From JBEIFW01 sp044370695 (GTDB lineage Bacteria > Actinomycetota > Acidimicrobiia > Acidimicrobiales > Ilumatobacteraceae): a stretch of DNA of 11,479 nt. The notes under the pieces were generated by a model. The model searched no databases. It was given only the letters and a program-made list of their open reading frames with translations, and was not told where the DNA came from. The position numbers and the translations under genes are program-made. Shown here piece after piece: positions 1 through 7,955 of this stretch (position 1 is its first letter; the number at the start of each line of letters is the position of its first letter). The DNA lies in assembly GCA_044370695.1 (NCBI GenBank), contig JBILVB010000124.1, forward strand, positions 1 to 11,479, in the 5' to 3' direction.

Positions 1-96
1 GGGCGCCGCAACATCGAGCGCTTCTGCGAGAACCTCCGCCGGGCCCAGCACGGCGGAGAGCTGCTCGGCGTCGTCGACAAGCACCTCGGCTTCTGA
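1..96 (+). CDS. C-terminal fragment, probable D-2-hydroxyacid dehydrogenase
   Basis: An open frame runs from the window edge to a TGA at 94-96 and gives 31 residues that end in ELLGVVDKHLGF. The pattern of an N-x-x-R-F segment, a short basic helix, a GELLGVVD-like stretch and a terminal hydrophobic G-F/Y resembles the C-terminal tail of D-isomer-specific 2-hydroxyacid dehydrogenases (NAD-dependent Rossmann-fold enzymes). No catalytic residue lies inside the window, so the family call rests on tail resemblance alone and is tentative. The reading frame itself is plausible because it ends just before a 71-bp intergenic gap that precedes a gene with a clear ribosome binding site. Confidence 0.5.
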   Translation, partial: GRRNIERFCENLRRAQHGGELLGVVDKHLGF

Positions 97-167
97 CCCC
101 ACCACCCGCGGTACCGTGTCGGTCACCCGGATGGGGGTCCGGACCACGTGAGGCGACGGGAGGGACC
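97..167 (+). promoter_or_regulatory. Leader and ribosome binding site of the amidohydrolase gene
   Basis: This is a 71-bp intergenic gap. It holds a purine-rich GGGAGGG at 158-164, three bases before the ATG at 168, which is a strong Shine-Dalgarno sequence and fixes that start. A TANNNT hexamer, TACCGT at 112-117, could be a -10 element giving a leader of about 40 nt. I see no matching -35, so the promoter part is weak. The gene contrasts with several neighbours that appear to be leaderless. Confidence 0.4.
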
Positions 168-1298
168 ATGCGCTACTACTCGTGCGATTCGCACGTCGTG
201 GAGCCGGCGTCGGTGTTCGAGGGGTTCGAGGACGCCTTCGGATCCCGGGCGCCGCGGATCGACCGGGTGCCCGGCCGCGGCGAGTTCCTGGTGCTGCCCA
301 AGGCCGGCCGCATCCCCGTCGGCCGGCTCGGGATCGCCGGCCACCGCCTCGACGACCCTGCCACCGACGCCCTGATCGCCCGCGGCTACGCCGGCCTCAA
401 CCCCGGGGTGCTCGATCCCCACGCCCGGCTCGACGAGCAGCACGTCGACGGCATCGTCGGGGAGGTCATGTACCCGAGCCTCAACATGTTCTCCTTCGCC
501 GGGCTCGACGTCGACGTCGCCACCGCCGTCTTCGCGAAGCACAACGACTACATCGTCGACTACTGCTCCCCGGCGCCCGAGCGCCTCGTCGGCATCGGCT
601 GCCTGCCGATCCCCGACGTCGACGCCGCCGTCGCCGAGCTCGAGCGGGCCGCCGGCCGCGGGGTCCGCGGCTTCATGGTTCCCACCCACGTCGACCCGGC
701 CCGGCCGTGGTGCCACCCCGACTACGACCGGTTCTGGGCTGCGGTCCAAGACGCCAAGGCCCCCTTGACGATGCACATCTTCACCGGCACCGACTGGATG
801 ACCGGCCTGCCCGAGCACTGGGGCGCACCGGGCACGAGCATCAAGGGCTACACGCTCGCCCACACCTCGGCCTGCAACACGCTCATCGACCTGATCTGCG
901 GCGGGGTGTTCGAGCGGTTCCCCGGCGTGCGCGTCGTGATCGCCGAGTTCGAGACCGGCTGGGTGTCGCACTTCCTGCGCCGGCTCGACCACGCGCTCTA
1001 CCGCACCCCGCACCTCGCGGCCGACGGGCTCACAATGAAGCCGAGCGAGTACTTCCGCCGCAACGTGACGATCACCTTCGAAGACGACCTCGACGGCATC
1101 CTGACCCGGGACGGCATCGGGGTCGACAGCCTGGCGTGGGGCAACGACTACCCGCACCACGACTCGATCTGGCCCCACTCGAGGGCGGTGCTCGACAAGA
1201 CGATGGCGTCGTGCACCCCGGAGGAACTCGAGCGGATCTGCTTCGGCAACGCCGTGGCGCTCTACGGCATCGACACGACCGCCCTCCCCGCCGGCTGA
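168..1298 (+). CDS. Amidohydrolase-2 family metal-dependent hydrolase/decarboxylase
   Basis: The 376-residue product looks like a cytoplasmic TIM-barrel enzyme of the amidohydrolase-2 family (PF04909), the group that includes ACMSD-like decarboxylases. The N-terminus carries D7-S-H9 followed by VVEP, the variant of the first metal-binding motif common in this subfamily. Other likely active-site elements are H203 in TMHIF, E260 in the AEFETGW segment and D327 in GNDYPHHDSIWP; the last motif is typical of the family. The length is normal for the subfamily, and there is no signal peptide or membrane segment. The ATG is chosen because GGGAGGG sits just upstream and because the DSHVVEP motif normally starts within the first ten residues. 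Substrate and reaction (hydrolysis or non-oxidative decarboxylation) cannot be told from sequence. The next gene starts 25 bp downstream but has its own predicted promoter, so co-transcription is uncertain. Confidence 0.85.
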   Translation: MRYYSCDSHVVEPASVFEGFEDAFGSRAPRIDRVPGRGEFLVLPKAGRIPVGRLGIAGHRLDDPATDALIARGYAGLNPGVLDPHARLDEQHVDGIVGEVMYPSLNMFSFAGLDVDVATAVFAKHNDYIVDYCSPAPERLVGIGCLPIPDVDAAVAELERAAGRGVRGFMVPTHVDPARPWCHPDYDRFWAAVQDAKAPLTMHIFTGTDWMTGLPEHWGAPGTSIKGYTLAHTSACNTLIDLICGGVFERFPGVRVVIAEFETGWVSHFLRRLDHALYRTPHLAADGLTMKPSEYFRRNVTITFEDDLDGILTRDGIGVDSLAWGNDYPHHDSIWPHSRAVLDKTMASCTPEELERICFGNAVALYGIDTTALPAG

Positions 1299-1311
1299 GC
1301 CACCCGCGCCC

Positions 1312-1326
1312 TAACCTGGGCCGGTG
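1312..1326 (+). promoter_or_regulatory. Predicted leaderless promoter of the Fur-family gene
   Basis: TAACCT at 1312-1317 fits the actinobacterial TANNNT -10 hexamer and is followed by exactly six bases before the GTG at 1324. That spacing would put the transcription start on the start codon itself. No Shine-Dalgarno sequence is seen in the 25-bp gap. No Zur-type palindrome lies here, so the regulator may be expressed independently of zinc. No convincing -35 is visible. Confidence 0.5.
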
Positions 1327-1767
1327 GACGATCTCGACGGGCTGGACAGCCTCGCCGCCGCCCGATTGGCAGCGCAGGGCCAGCGCTTCACGTCGAACCG
1401 GCGAGACCTGCTGCACCTCCTCGCGGGCGCAGGTCGACCGCTCACGATCCCGGACATCCTCGAACGGCGAGCGGGTCTCGCACAGAGCTCCGTCTACCGG
1501 AACCTCGCGGTGCTCGAGCAGTTCGGACTCGTGCAACGCCTCGTCACCACCGGCGAGTGGGCACGGTACGAACTGGCCGAGGACCTCTCCGAGCATCACC
1601 ACCACCTGATCTGCTCCAGCTGCGGCACCGTGCGCGACGTCGCGGTGTCCGCCACGCTCGAAGCCGAGATCCACCGCGCGCTCACGGCGGCTGCGTCGGC
1701 CGCGGGCTTCGTGGCCCAGCACCATCGGCTCGACCTCGTCGGCGTGTGCGCAAGCTGCCGTACTTGA
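1324..1767 (+). CDS. zur: Fur-family zinc-responsive repressor, probable Zur
   Basis: The 147-residue product has the normal Fur-family length and layout. A winged helix occupies roughly residues 10-85, with the recognition helix in AQSSVYRNLAVLEQFGLV (53-70). A C-terminal dimerisation and metal domain follows, with H91-H94, the zinc pair C97-x-x-C100, H133/H134 and a second pair C142-x-x-C145. The two CXXC pairs are the structural zinc site typical of Fur/Zur proteins. The zinc-specific call rests on context: a Zur-box-like palindrome and a COG0523-znuACB operon lie directly downstream on the same strand. Zinc-loaded Zur would bind DNA and shut off uptake. The GTG start is supported by a TANNNT hexamer 6 nt upstream and by the N-terminal length. 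The stop codon TGA (1765-1767) forms the first three bases of the predicted operator. Other Fur-family specificities (iron, manganese, peroxide) are less likely in this setting. Confidence 0.85.
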   Translation: MDDLDGLDSLAAARLAAQGQRFTSNRRDLLHLLAGAGRPLTIPDILERRAGLAQSSVYRNLAVLEQFGLVQRLVTTGEWARYELAEDLSEHHHHLICSSCGTVRDVAVSATLEAEIHRALTAAASAAGFVAQHHRLDLVGVCASCRT

Positions 1768-1793
1768 GAGTGATTCTCATTATTAACTAGTCT
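1764..1793 (+). promoter_or_regulatory. Predicted leaderless promoter of the zinc operon
   Basis: TTGAGA at 1764-1769 matches the -35 consensus TTGACA at five of six positions. An 18-base spacer leads to TAGTCT at 1788-1793, a TANNNT -10 hexamer. Six bases separate it from the ATG at 1800, so the first transcribed base would be the A of the start codon. No good Shine-Dalgarno sequence is present. The stretch from about 1764 to 1790 is conspicuously AT-rich for this genome. The Zur-like palindrome covers the -35 and the start of the spacer, a position expected for steric repression. Confidence 0.6.
1765..1779 (+). promoter_or_regulatory. Zur box (candidate zinc operator)
   Basis: TGAGAGTGATTCTCA is a 7-1-7 inverted repeat with six of seven positions symmetric. 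As I recall it, the actinobacterial Zur consensus is close to TGAAAATGATTTTCA; this site keeps its length, its TGA/TCA ends and its GAT centre. It lies between the Fur-family gene and the COG0523 gene, overlaps the predicted -35 element and uses the stop codon of zur as its first three bases. The expected role is repression of the downstream five-gene operon when zinc is plentiful. Confidence 0.75.
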
Positions 1794-1799
1794 CCGGGC

Positions 1800-2783
1800 A
1801 TGGCCGACTCACGTGTCCCCGTCACGGTGCTCACCGGCTTCCTCGGGTCGGGGAAGACCACCCTGCTCAACCACGTCCTGCGGGCTCATCACGGCCGGCG
1901 GATCGCCGTGATCGAGAACGAGTTCGGCGAGATCGGGATCGACGATGCACTCGTGATCGACGCCGAGGAAGAGATCTTCGAGATGAACAACGGCTGCATC
2001 TGCTGCACCGTGCGCGGCGACCTCATCCGGATCCTCGGAAACCTCATGCGCCGCAAGGACCGCTTCGACCACATCATCGTCGAGACCACCGGACTCGCCG
2101 ACCCGGCACCGGTTGCGCAGACCTTCTTCGTCGACGACGAGGTCCGCTCGCAGCTACGTCTGGACGCGATCGTCACGATGGTCGACGCCAAACACGTGCT
2201 CGGGCATCTCGACGAGGTGAAGCCCGAGGGCGTCGAGAACGAAGCCGTGGAGCAGATCGCCTTCGCCGATCGCCTGGTCGTGAACAAGTGCGACCTGGTC
2301 GACGTCGCCGAACTCGAGCGGGTCGAGCATCGACTCAGACAGATCAACGCCATGGCTCCGATCGTCCGCACGGAACACGCGCGCGTCGACCTCGCAGCGG
2401 TGCTCGAGGTCGGGGCCTTCGACCTCGCACGGGTCCTCGAGATGGATCCCCAGTTCCTCGTCGATACCGACCACCAGCACGACCAATCGGTGACCAGCGT
2501 CGGGCTGGAGGTACCCGGCGCCGTCGACGTCGACCGGATCAACGACTGGCTCGGATGGCTCCTGGGCACCAAGGGCACGGACATCTTCCGGATGAAGGGT
2601 GTTCTTTCCGTGGCGGACGACGACCGTCGGTTCGTGTTCCAGGGCGTGCACATGCTTTTCGACGGCCAGCCCGATCGACCGTGGAAGCCCGACGAGGAGC
2701 GGGTGAACCGCATTGTGTTCATCGGCCGCAATCTCGACCGGGACGAACTGCGCAGGCGGTTCGTCGCCTGCGTGAGGTCCTGA
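1800..2783 (+). CDS. COG0523/CobW-type G3E GTPase, predicted zinc metallochaperone
   Basis: The 327-residue product is a complete G3E-family GTPase of the COG0523 group, predicted to be cytoplasmic and to hand metal to client proteins in a GTP-dependent way. Visible motifs are Walker A GFLGSGKTT (13-21), ENEFGE (39-44), the signature metal-binding C66-I-C68-C69 in NNGCICCT, the ETTGLADP motif (95-102) and the guanine-specificity motif NKCD (162-165). A short His segment TDHQHDQ (223-229) links to a CobW C-terminal domain from about residue 232. The gene is first in the predicted Zur-regulated operon, which supports a zinc role like that of ZNG1/YciC/ZigA relatives rather than cobalamin synthesis. 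The next gene starts 4 nt after its stop. The ATG is supported by its immediate Walker A context and by a -10 hexamer 6 nt upstream. The client protein is unknown. Confidence 0.88.
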   Translation: MADSRVPVTVLTGFLGSGKTTLLNHVLRAHHGRRIAVIENEFGEIGIDDALVIDAEEEIFEMNNGCICCTVRGDLIRILGNLMRRKDRFDHIIVETTGLADPAPVAQTFFVDDEVRSQLRLDAIVTMVDAKHVLGHLDEVKPEGVENEAVEQIAFADRLVVNKCDLVDVAELERVEHRLRQINAMAPIVRTEHARVDLAAVLEVGAFDLARVLEMDPQFLVDTDHQHDQSVTSVGLEVPGAVDVDRINDWLGWLLGTKGTDIFRMKGVLSVADDDRRFVFQGVHMLFDGQPDRPWKPDEERVNRIVFIGRNLDRDELRRRFVACVRS

Positions 2784-2787
2784 GGCC

Positions 2788-3828
2788 ATGCCCCGAACGG
2801 ACACGACCACGACGACCACCGACGATCCGACGATCTCGATTTCCGAGCTGGTCCGTCTCGAGGATCACGTCACCGCAGTCTCGTTCTGCCCGAATGGCAT
2901 GCACGTCGCTGCCGGGTCGTTGTCGGGCCAGGCCGTCCTGCTCGGGGGCCGGCGTTTGCACGAGGCGCTGCCCGTCCATCAGCTCGGCGTGCTGGCGATG
3001 GCCTGGTCGCCTGACGGCGCGACGCTGGCCCTCGGCGGACAAGACGGCCTCGTTCGCCTCTGGGACACGAGCGAGGGTCGAACCACTGCCGAGATACACG
3101 TTCCCGGCTGGGCCTCGAGCCTGGCCTGGTCACCCGGAGGAGACGTTCTCGCCGTCGCTGCGGGGCGCAGCGTCCTGCTCATCGATCCCGACGGGGTGAT
3201 CCGTCGACGATTCGACGATCACCCGGCCACCGTCACCGCCATCGCTTGGACCTCCGGCGGCAAGCGGCTCGCGGCAGCGAGCTACGGGGGCCTGTGGTGG
3301 TACGGCGCGGAGAGCCAGCAGATCGACAAGCGCTTCCCGTGGAAGGGGTCGGTGCTCTCCATCGCGTTGGCGCCCAACGGAAAGTGGGTCGCTACGGGCA
3401 ACCAGGACGCGACGGTGCACTGCTGGAAGCTGTGGTCGGGCGAGGACCTTCAGATGAGCGGGTACGCCGCCAAGGTGGAGGTGCTCGACTGGGACCGAAC
3501 CTCTCGCTACCTGGCCGTCGGGACGATCGGCGAGGTCAACGTGTGGGACTTCTCCGGACGCGGCCCTCAAGGGAGCAAGCCGATCACCTTGGGTGGGCAC
3601 GAACGCCGGATCACGGCGCTAGGCCATCAGCCCGGCGGATCGTTGCTGGCCGCAGCCGGAGCCGACGGCGTCCTCAGCCTGTGGCGTCCGGCCGCTCGGC
3701 GACGGCTGGTCGAACGGGTCGTCGTCGGCGAGGAACTCTCGTGCCTCGGATGGCATCCGAAGGGCCACCGGCTCGTGATCGGGACGGCGAGCGGTGGCGT
3801 TTTCCTCGTGAAGCTGTCCGAACGATGA
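2788..3828 (+). CDS. WD40-repeat beta-propeller encoded in the zinc operon
   Basis: The 346-residue product consists of WD40-like units after a Thr-rich tail (residues 5-11). I can mark eight units starting near residues 22, 63, 105, 141, 184, 226, 267 and 310. They carry typical signatures such as VLAMAWSPDGATLALGGQDG followed by LWD at 91-93, and AAAGADGVLSLW at 287-299. This is compatible with a closed seven- or eight-bladed propeller. There is no signal peptide, lipobox or membrane helix, so it should be cytoplasmic. It begins 4 nt after the COG0523 gene and its stop overlaps the start of znuA as ATGA, so it is a genuine translationally coupled member of the operon. The periplasmic zinc chaperone AztD of AztABCD systems is also a beta-propeller, but the absence of export makes this a different kind of protein. 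Partnership with the GTPase or a scaffold role is inference. Histidines are scattered (H27, H58, H64, H271, H280, H323, H327), with no obvious metal site. Confidence 0.85.
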   Translation: MPRTDTTTTTTDDPTISISELVRLEDHVTAVSFCPNGMHVAAGSLSGQAVLLGGRRLHEALPVHQLGVLAMAWSPDGATLALGGQDGLVRLWDTSEGRTTAEIHVPGWASSLAWSPGGDVLAVAAGRSVLLIDPDGVIRRRFDDHPATVTAIAWTSGGKRLAAASYGGLWWYGAESQQIDKRFPWKGSVLSIALAPNGKWVATGNQDATVHCWKLWSGEDLQMSGYAAKVEVLDWDRTSRYLAVGTIGEVNVWDFSGRGPQGSKPITLGGHERRITALGHQPGGSLLAAAGADGVLSLWRPAARRRLVERVVVGEELSCLGWHPKGHRLVIGTASGGVFLVKLSER

Positions 3829-4756
3829 AACTTTCGGCGACCATCCTGCTGGGATCGTTGGCGCTCGGCTCGTTGAGCTGCGCCGACGACGGCCCGGCCA
3901 CCGCCACGGCTCCGACCGTTGCCGTCGCCTTCGCGCCCATCGAGGAGATCGTGCGACGGGTCGCCGGCGATCTCGTCACGCCCGTGCCCCTGACCCCTGC
4001 GGGGAAGGGGCCCCACGACGTCGAACTCGAACCCCGAACCGCCACCGCACTGGAGCGCTCGACCGCCGTCTTCCTGCTCGGCCGGGGCTTCCAACCTGCG
4101 ATCGAGAGCGCAGCGGGCACGATGCGCGCTCGGGCCCGGGTCGTCGACCTGCTCGACGGCTTGCCCCTGCTCACCGTGACGCCGAAGCTCGACGGGACGC
4201 AGGGAGAGGTCGACGGCGAGGTACTCGATGGCGACACCGATCCTCACGTGTGGCTCGACCCGGTCCTCATGCAACAGATGACCGACACCGTCGAACGCAC
4301 ATTGGCCGAAGTCCTGCCCGCCGCAGCTGAGCGCCTGCGTAGCAATGCAGCGGCGTACCGTTCCGAACTCGCCGCACTCGATGCCGAGTTTCGAGCCGGG
4401 CTGCAGACGTGCCGATCGAGAGTCGTCGTGACCTCGCATCGCGCCTTCGGTTATCTCGCCCGGCGCTACGGGCTCGAGCAGCTCCCGATCGCCGGGCTGA
4501 GCCCCGACGAGGAACCCGACCCGAGAACCTTGACCGCCATCACCAGAGCGGCACGAGCCAAGAACGTCGAGGTGATCTTCTTCGAAGAGCAACTCCCCGA
4601 CGATCTCGCCCGGACCGTTGCTGACGAGATCGGCGTGAAGACCTCGGCCCTCGATCCGATCGAGGCGGTTCCGGCCGGATCCGCAACCGCCGGACGTGGA
4701 TACGTCGAGGCCCAGCGGGCCAACCTGGCTGCGCTGCGGGCGGGATTGGGCTGCAC

Positions 4757-4760
<4 letters not shown>
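3825..4760 (+). CDS. znuA: ZnuA-like zinc-binding lipoprotein of an ABC importer
   Basis: The 311-residue product is a cluster A-I metal-binding protein (ZnuA/TroA family). The N-terminus MKLSATILLGSLALGS followed by LSC looks like a lipoprotein signal with C19 as the lipidation site, although the lipobox is imperfect. Likely metal ligands are H64 in GKGPHDVELEP, H141 in DPHVWLDP, H205 in TSHRAFGY and D277 in ALDPIE. C196 and C310 may form the C-terminal-lobe disulfide seen in some ZnuA proteins. The loop just before DPHVWLDP (123-139), often His-rich in ZnuA, has seven acidic residues and no histidine. The start is the ATG overlapping the previous stop; the open frame extends much further upstream, but only this start gives a signal peptide. 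Zinc specificity is inferred from the operon and operator; manganese would be the alternative. Confidence 0.85.
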
Positions 4761-5485
<725 letters not shown>

Positions 5486-5488
5486 GCG

Positions 5489-6328
5489 GTGGGCTTGATC
5501 ACGTGGGTCGTGGAGCCCTACGCGTCGACCTTCATGCGGCAGGCCGCCATCGCCGCCCTGTGTGTCGGTGTCGTTGCACCGGTCGTCGGCGTCTGGGTGG
5601 TCCTCCAACGACTGGCCTATCTCGGTGACGCGCTGAGCCATGCAACCCTCGGCGGCGTCGCCGCCGCACACCTCGTGGGCTGGCCGATCACGCTTGGAGC
5701 GCTGGTGGCGGGTGTCGCGATGGGCCTCGGCCTCGCAGGACTCGGGATGCGCCGGACGGTCGGGAACGATGCCGCCATCGGTGTACTCGAGACCGTCTTC
5801 TTCGCCGGTGGAATCATCCTGATCGCTCGAAGCGACGGGGTCGGGGTCGAACTCAACCACTATCTGCTCGGTCAACTGTTGACCGTGTCGCGCGCCGAGC
5901 TTGCCGTCAACGTGCTGCTCACGATCGGCGTCGTGACCGTCGTGATCGCACTTTTCGGTGATCTGCGCATGGCCGCGTTCGACCCGACCCACGCCGCCCA
6001 GGCCGGTCTTCCCGTTCGCCTCCTCCACCTCACGCTTCTCGGCCTGTTGTCGGTCACCGTGGTCGTCTGCCTGTCGACGGTGGGTCTGCTGCTGTCGGTT
6101 GCGCTGCTCGTGACGCCCGCAACAGCGGCGCGGCTGCTGTGCCGGCGCCTCGTGCCGCTCACCATCGTCGCCGTGGCCATCGGCGTCGCTTCCTCCCTCG
6201 GAGGGCTCACGTTGAGCTATCACCTTGCGACGCCACCGGGAGCGACGATCGCCCTCATCGCTGCCGTCGTGTTCTTCGGGTCATTCCTCGTCACACTGCC
6301 CCGGCGGTCGCGGCTGCGTCACGGTTGA
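5489..6328 (+). CDS. znuB: Zinc ABC transporter permease
   Basis: The 279-residue product is a hydrophobic ABC-3 family (PF00950) permease with about seven to eight membrane segments. Family landmarks are visible: the conserved LGDALSHATLGGVA (45-58), VGNDAAIGVLETVFF (91-105), FDPTHAAQAGLP (164-175), the glycine/leucine-rich GLLLSVALLVTPATAARLL (199-217) and SYHLATPPGATI near the C-terminus. It should form a membrane homodimer that accepts metal from the ZnuA-like lipoprotein and is driven by the ATPase encoded 3 nt upstream. The GTG start is the first suitable codon after the ATPase stop. It is the last gene of the operon; a strong hairpin lies 24 bp after its stop. Confidence 0.88.
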   Translation: MGLITWVVEPYASTFMRQAAIAALCVGVVAPVVGVWVVLQRLAYLGDALSHATLGGVAAAHLVGWPITLGALVAGVAMGLGLAGLGMRRTVGNDAAIGVLETVFFAGGIILIARSDGVGVELNHYLLGQLLTVSRAELAVNVLLTIGVVTVVIALFGDLRMAAFDPTHAAQAGLPVRLLHLTLLGLLSVTVVVCLSTVGLLLSVALLVTPATAARLLCRRLVPLTIVAVAIGVASSLGGLTLSYHLATPPGATIALIAAVVFFGSFLVTLPRRSRLRHG

Positions 6329-6352
6329 GCAATCCCCACTGCGCTGCCGGTC

Positions 6353-6381
6353 CCGTGCCGGCCGGAGGTCGGCCGGCACGG
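6353..6381 (+). terminator. GC-rich hairpin after znuB, possible terminator
   Basis: An 11-bp perfect stem (6353-6363 with 6371-6381) closes a 7-base loop, 24 bp after the znuB stop codon. It has no T-run, so it is not a canonical intrinsic terminator. Stems without U-tracts are common at operon ends in high-GC actinobacteria, and the position fits the end of the zinc operon. A second, shorter perfect stem of CCGGCC and GGCCGG with a 6-base loop follows at 6401-6418. Confidence 0.5.
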
Positions 6382-6505
6382 CGCCCTGAGTTCGGGACGT
6401 CCGGCCGATTCCGGCCGGCCCGTCGCGGCCGTGGCGTCGCCGCGATGGCGCAGGGCGGGACGGCGGTCCTCAACCTCCGGCACCCTGGCGCCGGTCACCG
6501 GGTGA

Positions 6506-6553
6506 GCGCAGCCTGCGGCATACGCTGCGCCCGCACCGGGGTACAAGTGGAGG
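6506..6553 (+). promoter_or_regulatory. Leader region and RBS of the oxidoreductase gene
   Basis: The 230-bp gap after znuB holds the hairpins described above and this leader. GGAGG at 6549-6553 is followed by five bases and the ATG at 6559, a good Shine-Dalgarno sequence that settles the start even though the frame is open far upstream. A 7-bp inverted repeat, GCGCAGC (6506-6512) and GCTGCGC (6524-6530), overlaps a TANNNT hexamer, TACGCT (6521-6526), which may be the -10 of a promoter with a leader of about 25 nt. No -35 is recognisable. Confidence 0.4.
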
Positions 6554-6558
6554 CAACC

Positions 6559-7497
6559 ATGCGCGTCGTCGGCGTCGACGAGTTCGGAGGGCCAGAGGCC
6601 CTGAAGGTGTTCGAGATCACCGAGCCCCACGCCGGGCCCGGTGAGGTGCGCCTGCGGGTCCACGCCGCCACCGTGAACCCCACCGACACGTACACCCGCA
6701 ACGGAGCCCGTGCTGCGATGCTCACGACCTTGCCCCCGCCGTACGTGCCCGGCATGGACGCCGCCGGGGTGGTCGACGAGATCGGCCCCGGGACCGCAAC
6801 CCCGCTCGCCCTCGGCGACCCGGTGATGGCCATCGTCATCCCCAACGGCAGCCACGGCGCCTACAGCGAGCACCTCGTGCTGCCGGCCGAATCGGTGGTC
6901 CGCATGCCCGCCGGCACCGGCTTCGCCGAGGCGAGCACACTGCCGATGAACGGGCTCACCGCCCGCTTGAGCCTCGACCAGCTCGCGCTGTCCCCCGGCC
7001 AGACGCTCGCCGTCACCGGTGCCGCCGGCTGCTACGGCGGCTACGTCGTACAACTGGCCAAGGCCGACGGCCTCCGGGTGATCGCCGACGCCAGCGAGGC
7101 CGACGAGGACCTCGTCCGGGCACTCGGCGCCGACGTCGTCGTGCGCCGCGGACCCGACGTCGCCGAGCGGATCCTCGCCGCCTGCCCGGGCGGCGTCGAC
7201 GGCCTCGCCGACGGCAGCGTCCAGAACGAGCAGGTCTACGACGCCATCCATGACGGCGGCGGCATGGCCACCGTGCGCGGCTTCCAGGGTCCGGCACCGC
7301 GAGGGATCACCCTGCACCAGACCTGGGTGCGCGAGTACGCGACCGCCCACGACAAGCTCGACCAGCTCCGAACCCTCACCGAGCAGGGTCGGATCACGCT
7401 GCGCGTCGCCCGCACGTTCCCCGCCGCCGAGGCCGCCGAGGCCCACCGCCTCCTCCAGGCCGGCGGCACCCGGGGCCGGTTCGTCATCGAGTTCTGA
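6559..7497 (+). CDS. NADPH-dependent quinone-oxidoreductase-like MDR protein
   Basis: The 312-residue product is a medium-chain dehydrogenase/reductase of the quinone oxidoreductase type. It has an N-terminal GroES-like domain (about 1-120), with the familiar opening MRVVGVDEFGGPEALKV and the segments HAATVNPTDTY and YVPGMDAAGVV. A Rossmann domain follows, whose dinucleotide motif is TGAAGCYGGYVVQLAK (153-168), close to the usual AAGGVG form. No cluster of structural zinc cysteines is present, as expected for the zinc-free branch. It ends in RGRFVIEF, typical of the family. The likely reaction is NAD(P)H-dependent reduction of a quinone or enone; the substrate is unknown. It is a stand-alone gene with its own Shine-Dalgarno sequence, and its 3' end overlaps by 14 bp the end of the convergent gene. 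A functional link to the zinc operon is not indicated. Confidence 0.85.
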   Translation: MRVVGVDEFGGPEALKVFEITEPHAGPGEVRLRVHAATVNPTDTYTRNGARAAMLTTLPPPYVPGMDAAGVVDEIGPGTATPLALGDPVMAIVIPNGSHGAYSEHLVLPAESVVRMPAGTGFAEASTLPMNGLTARLSLDQLALSPGQTLAVTGAAGCYGGYVVQLAKADGLRVIADASEADEDLVRALGADVVVRRGPDVAERILAACPGGVDGLADGSVQNEQVYDAIHDGGGMATVRGFQGPAPRGITLHQTWVREYATAHDKLDQLRTLTEQGRITLRVARTFPAAEAAEAHRLLQAGGTRGRFVIEF

Positions 7498-7894
7498 GCG
7501 GCGCCCACCAGCCGGCCACCTCGGGCGCGAAACGCTTCGAGTACACCAGCATGAGTTCCGACGCGTCGGCCGGCATCGCCTGATCGTGGGTCGGCGTCAG
7601 TGGTGACGCCGACCCGATCGGGTCCACCCACTCGAGGCGAAGGCCGGCGAGGACCTCACCGAGCGCCGGCGACGCGGTCTCGTGGTGGTCGCTCGTCTGG
7701 TGCTCCATGAAGCCGACGAAGTCGTCGAAGCTCAACAGCGTGTAGTACGTGCCCGGCTCCGCGCCGCGCCAGTACTCGTAGCGGCGCACGTTCGCCTCGT
7801 GTTCGTGTGTCGCCCGGTACAGCTCGGTGGCGATCTGCTCGAAGCGCGCCTCGGAGCCGGGCTTCACGCGGAGATGGGCAAGGATCGTGGCCAT
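7484..7894 (-). CDS. ABM-fold monooxygenase-like protein
   Basis: The 136-residue product starts MATILAHLRVKPGSEARFEQI. It then has the pattern EANVRRYEYWRGAEPGTYY and SFDDFVGFMEHQTSDHHE, characteristic of antibiotic-biosynthesis-monooxygenase-like (ABM, dimeric alpha-beta barrel) proteins. The ABM domain covers about residues 1-95; the remaining 40 residues are unassigned. The open frame extends to 7936, but the internal ATG at 7894 is preferred because the first beta strand begins there and a TANNNT hexamer sits exactly 6 nt upstream. Substrate and even catalytic activity are unknown; many ABM proteins are small oxygenases or heme or quinone binders. It lies 61 bp downstream of the dtxR-family gene on the same strand, and its stop is convergent with the MDR gene with a 14-bp overlap. 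Confidence 0.75.
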   Translation of the reverse strand: MATILAHLRVKPGSEARFEQIATELYRATHEHEANVRRYEYWRGAEPGTYYTLLSFDDFVGFMEHQTSDHHETASPALGEVLAGLRLEWVDPIGSASPLTPTHDQAMPADASELMLVYSKRFAPEVAGWWAPLRTR

Positions 7895-7906
7895 CGCCCC
7901 ACGGTA
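7895..7906 (-). promoter_or_regulatory. Predicted leaderless promoter of the ABM gene
   Basis: On the minus strand TACCGT (7906 to 7901) is followed by GGGGCG and the ATG at 7894, so the -10 hexamer ends six bases before the start codon. This is the same geometry as upstream of zur, the COG0523 gene and the dtxR-family gene. It suggests the ABM gene can be transcribed on its own, not only by read-through from the regulator gene. Confidence 0.45.
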
Positions 7907-7955
7907 GCGACCCGAGCGGGGCCGGACGGGCGCCACCCCTGACCAGCGGTCCGGG

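Noticed and set aside
123..1178. A 351-residue minus-strand frame opposite the amidohydrolase gene
   Set aside because: The plus strand has the strong RBS and full family motifs; the antisense product is Asp/Val/Gly-rich with no domain.
3246..3824. A 193-residue N-terminal extension of the znuA frame
   Set aside because: It overlaps the WD40 gene in another frame and has a low-complexity Arg-rich sequence. The ATG at 3825 gives a lipoprotein signal and an ATGA junction.
2788..3828. Annotating the WD40 protein as AztD
   Set aside because: AztD is an exported periplasmic protein. This one has no signal peptide and shows classic WD40 units instead.
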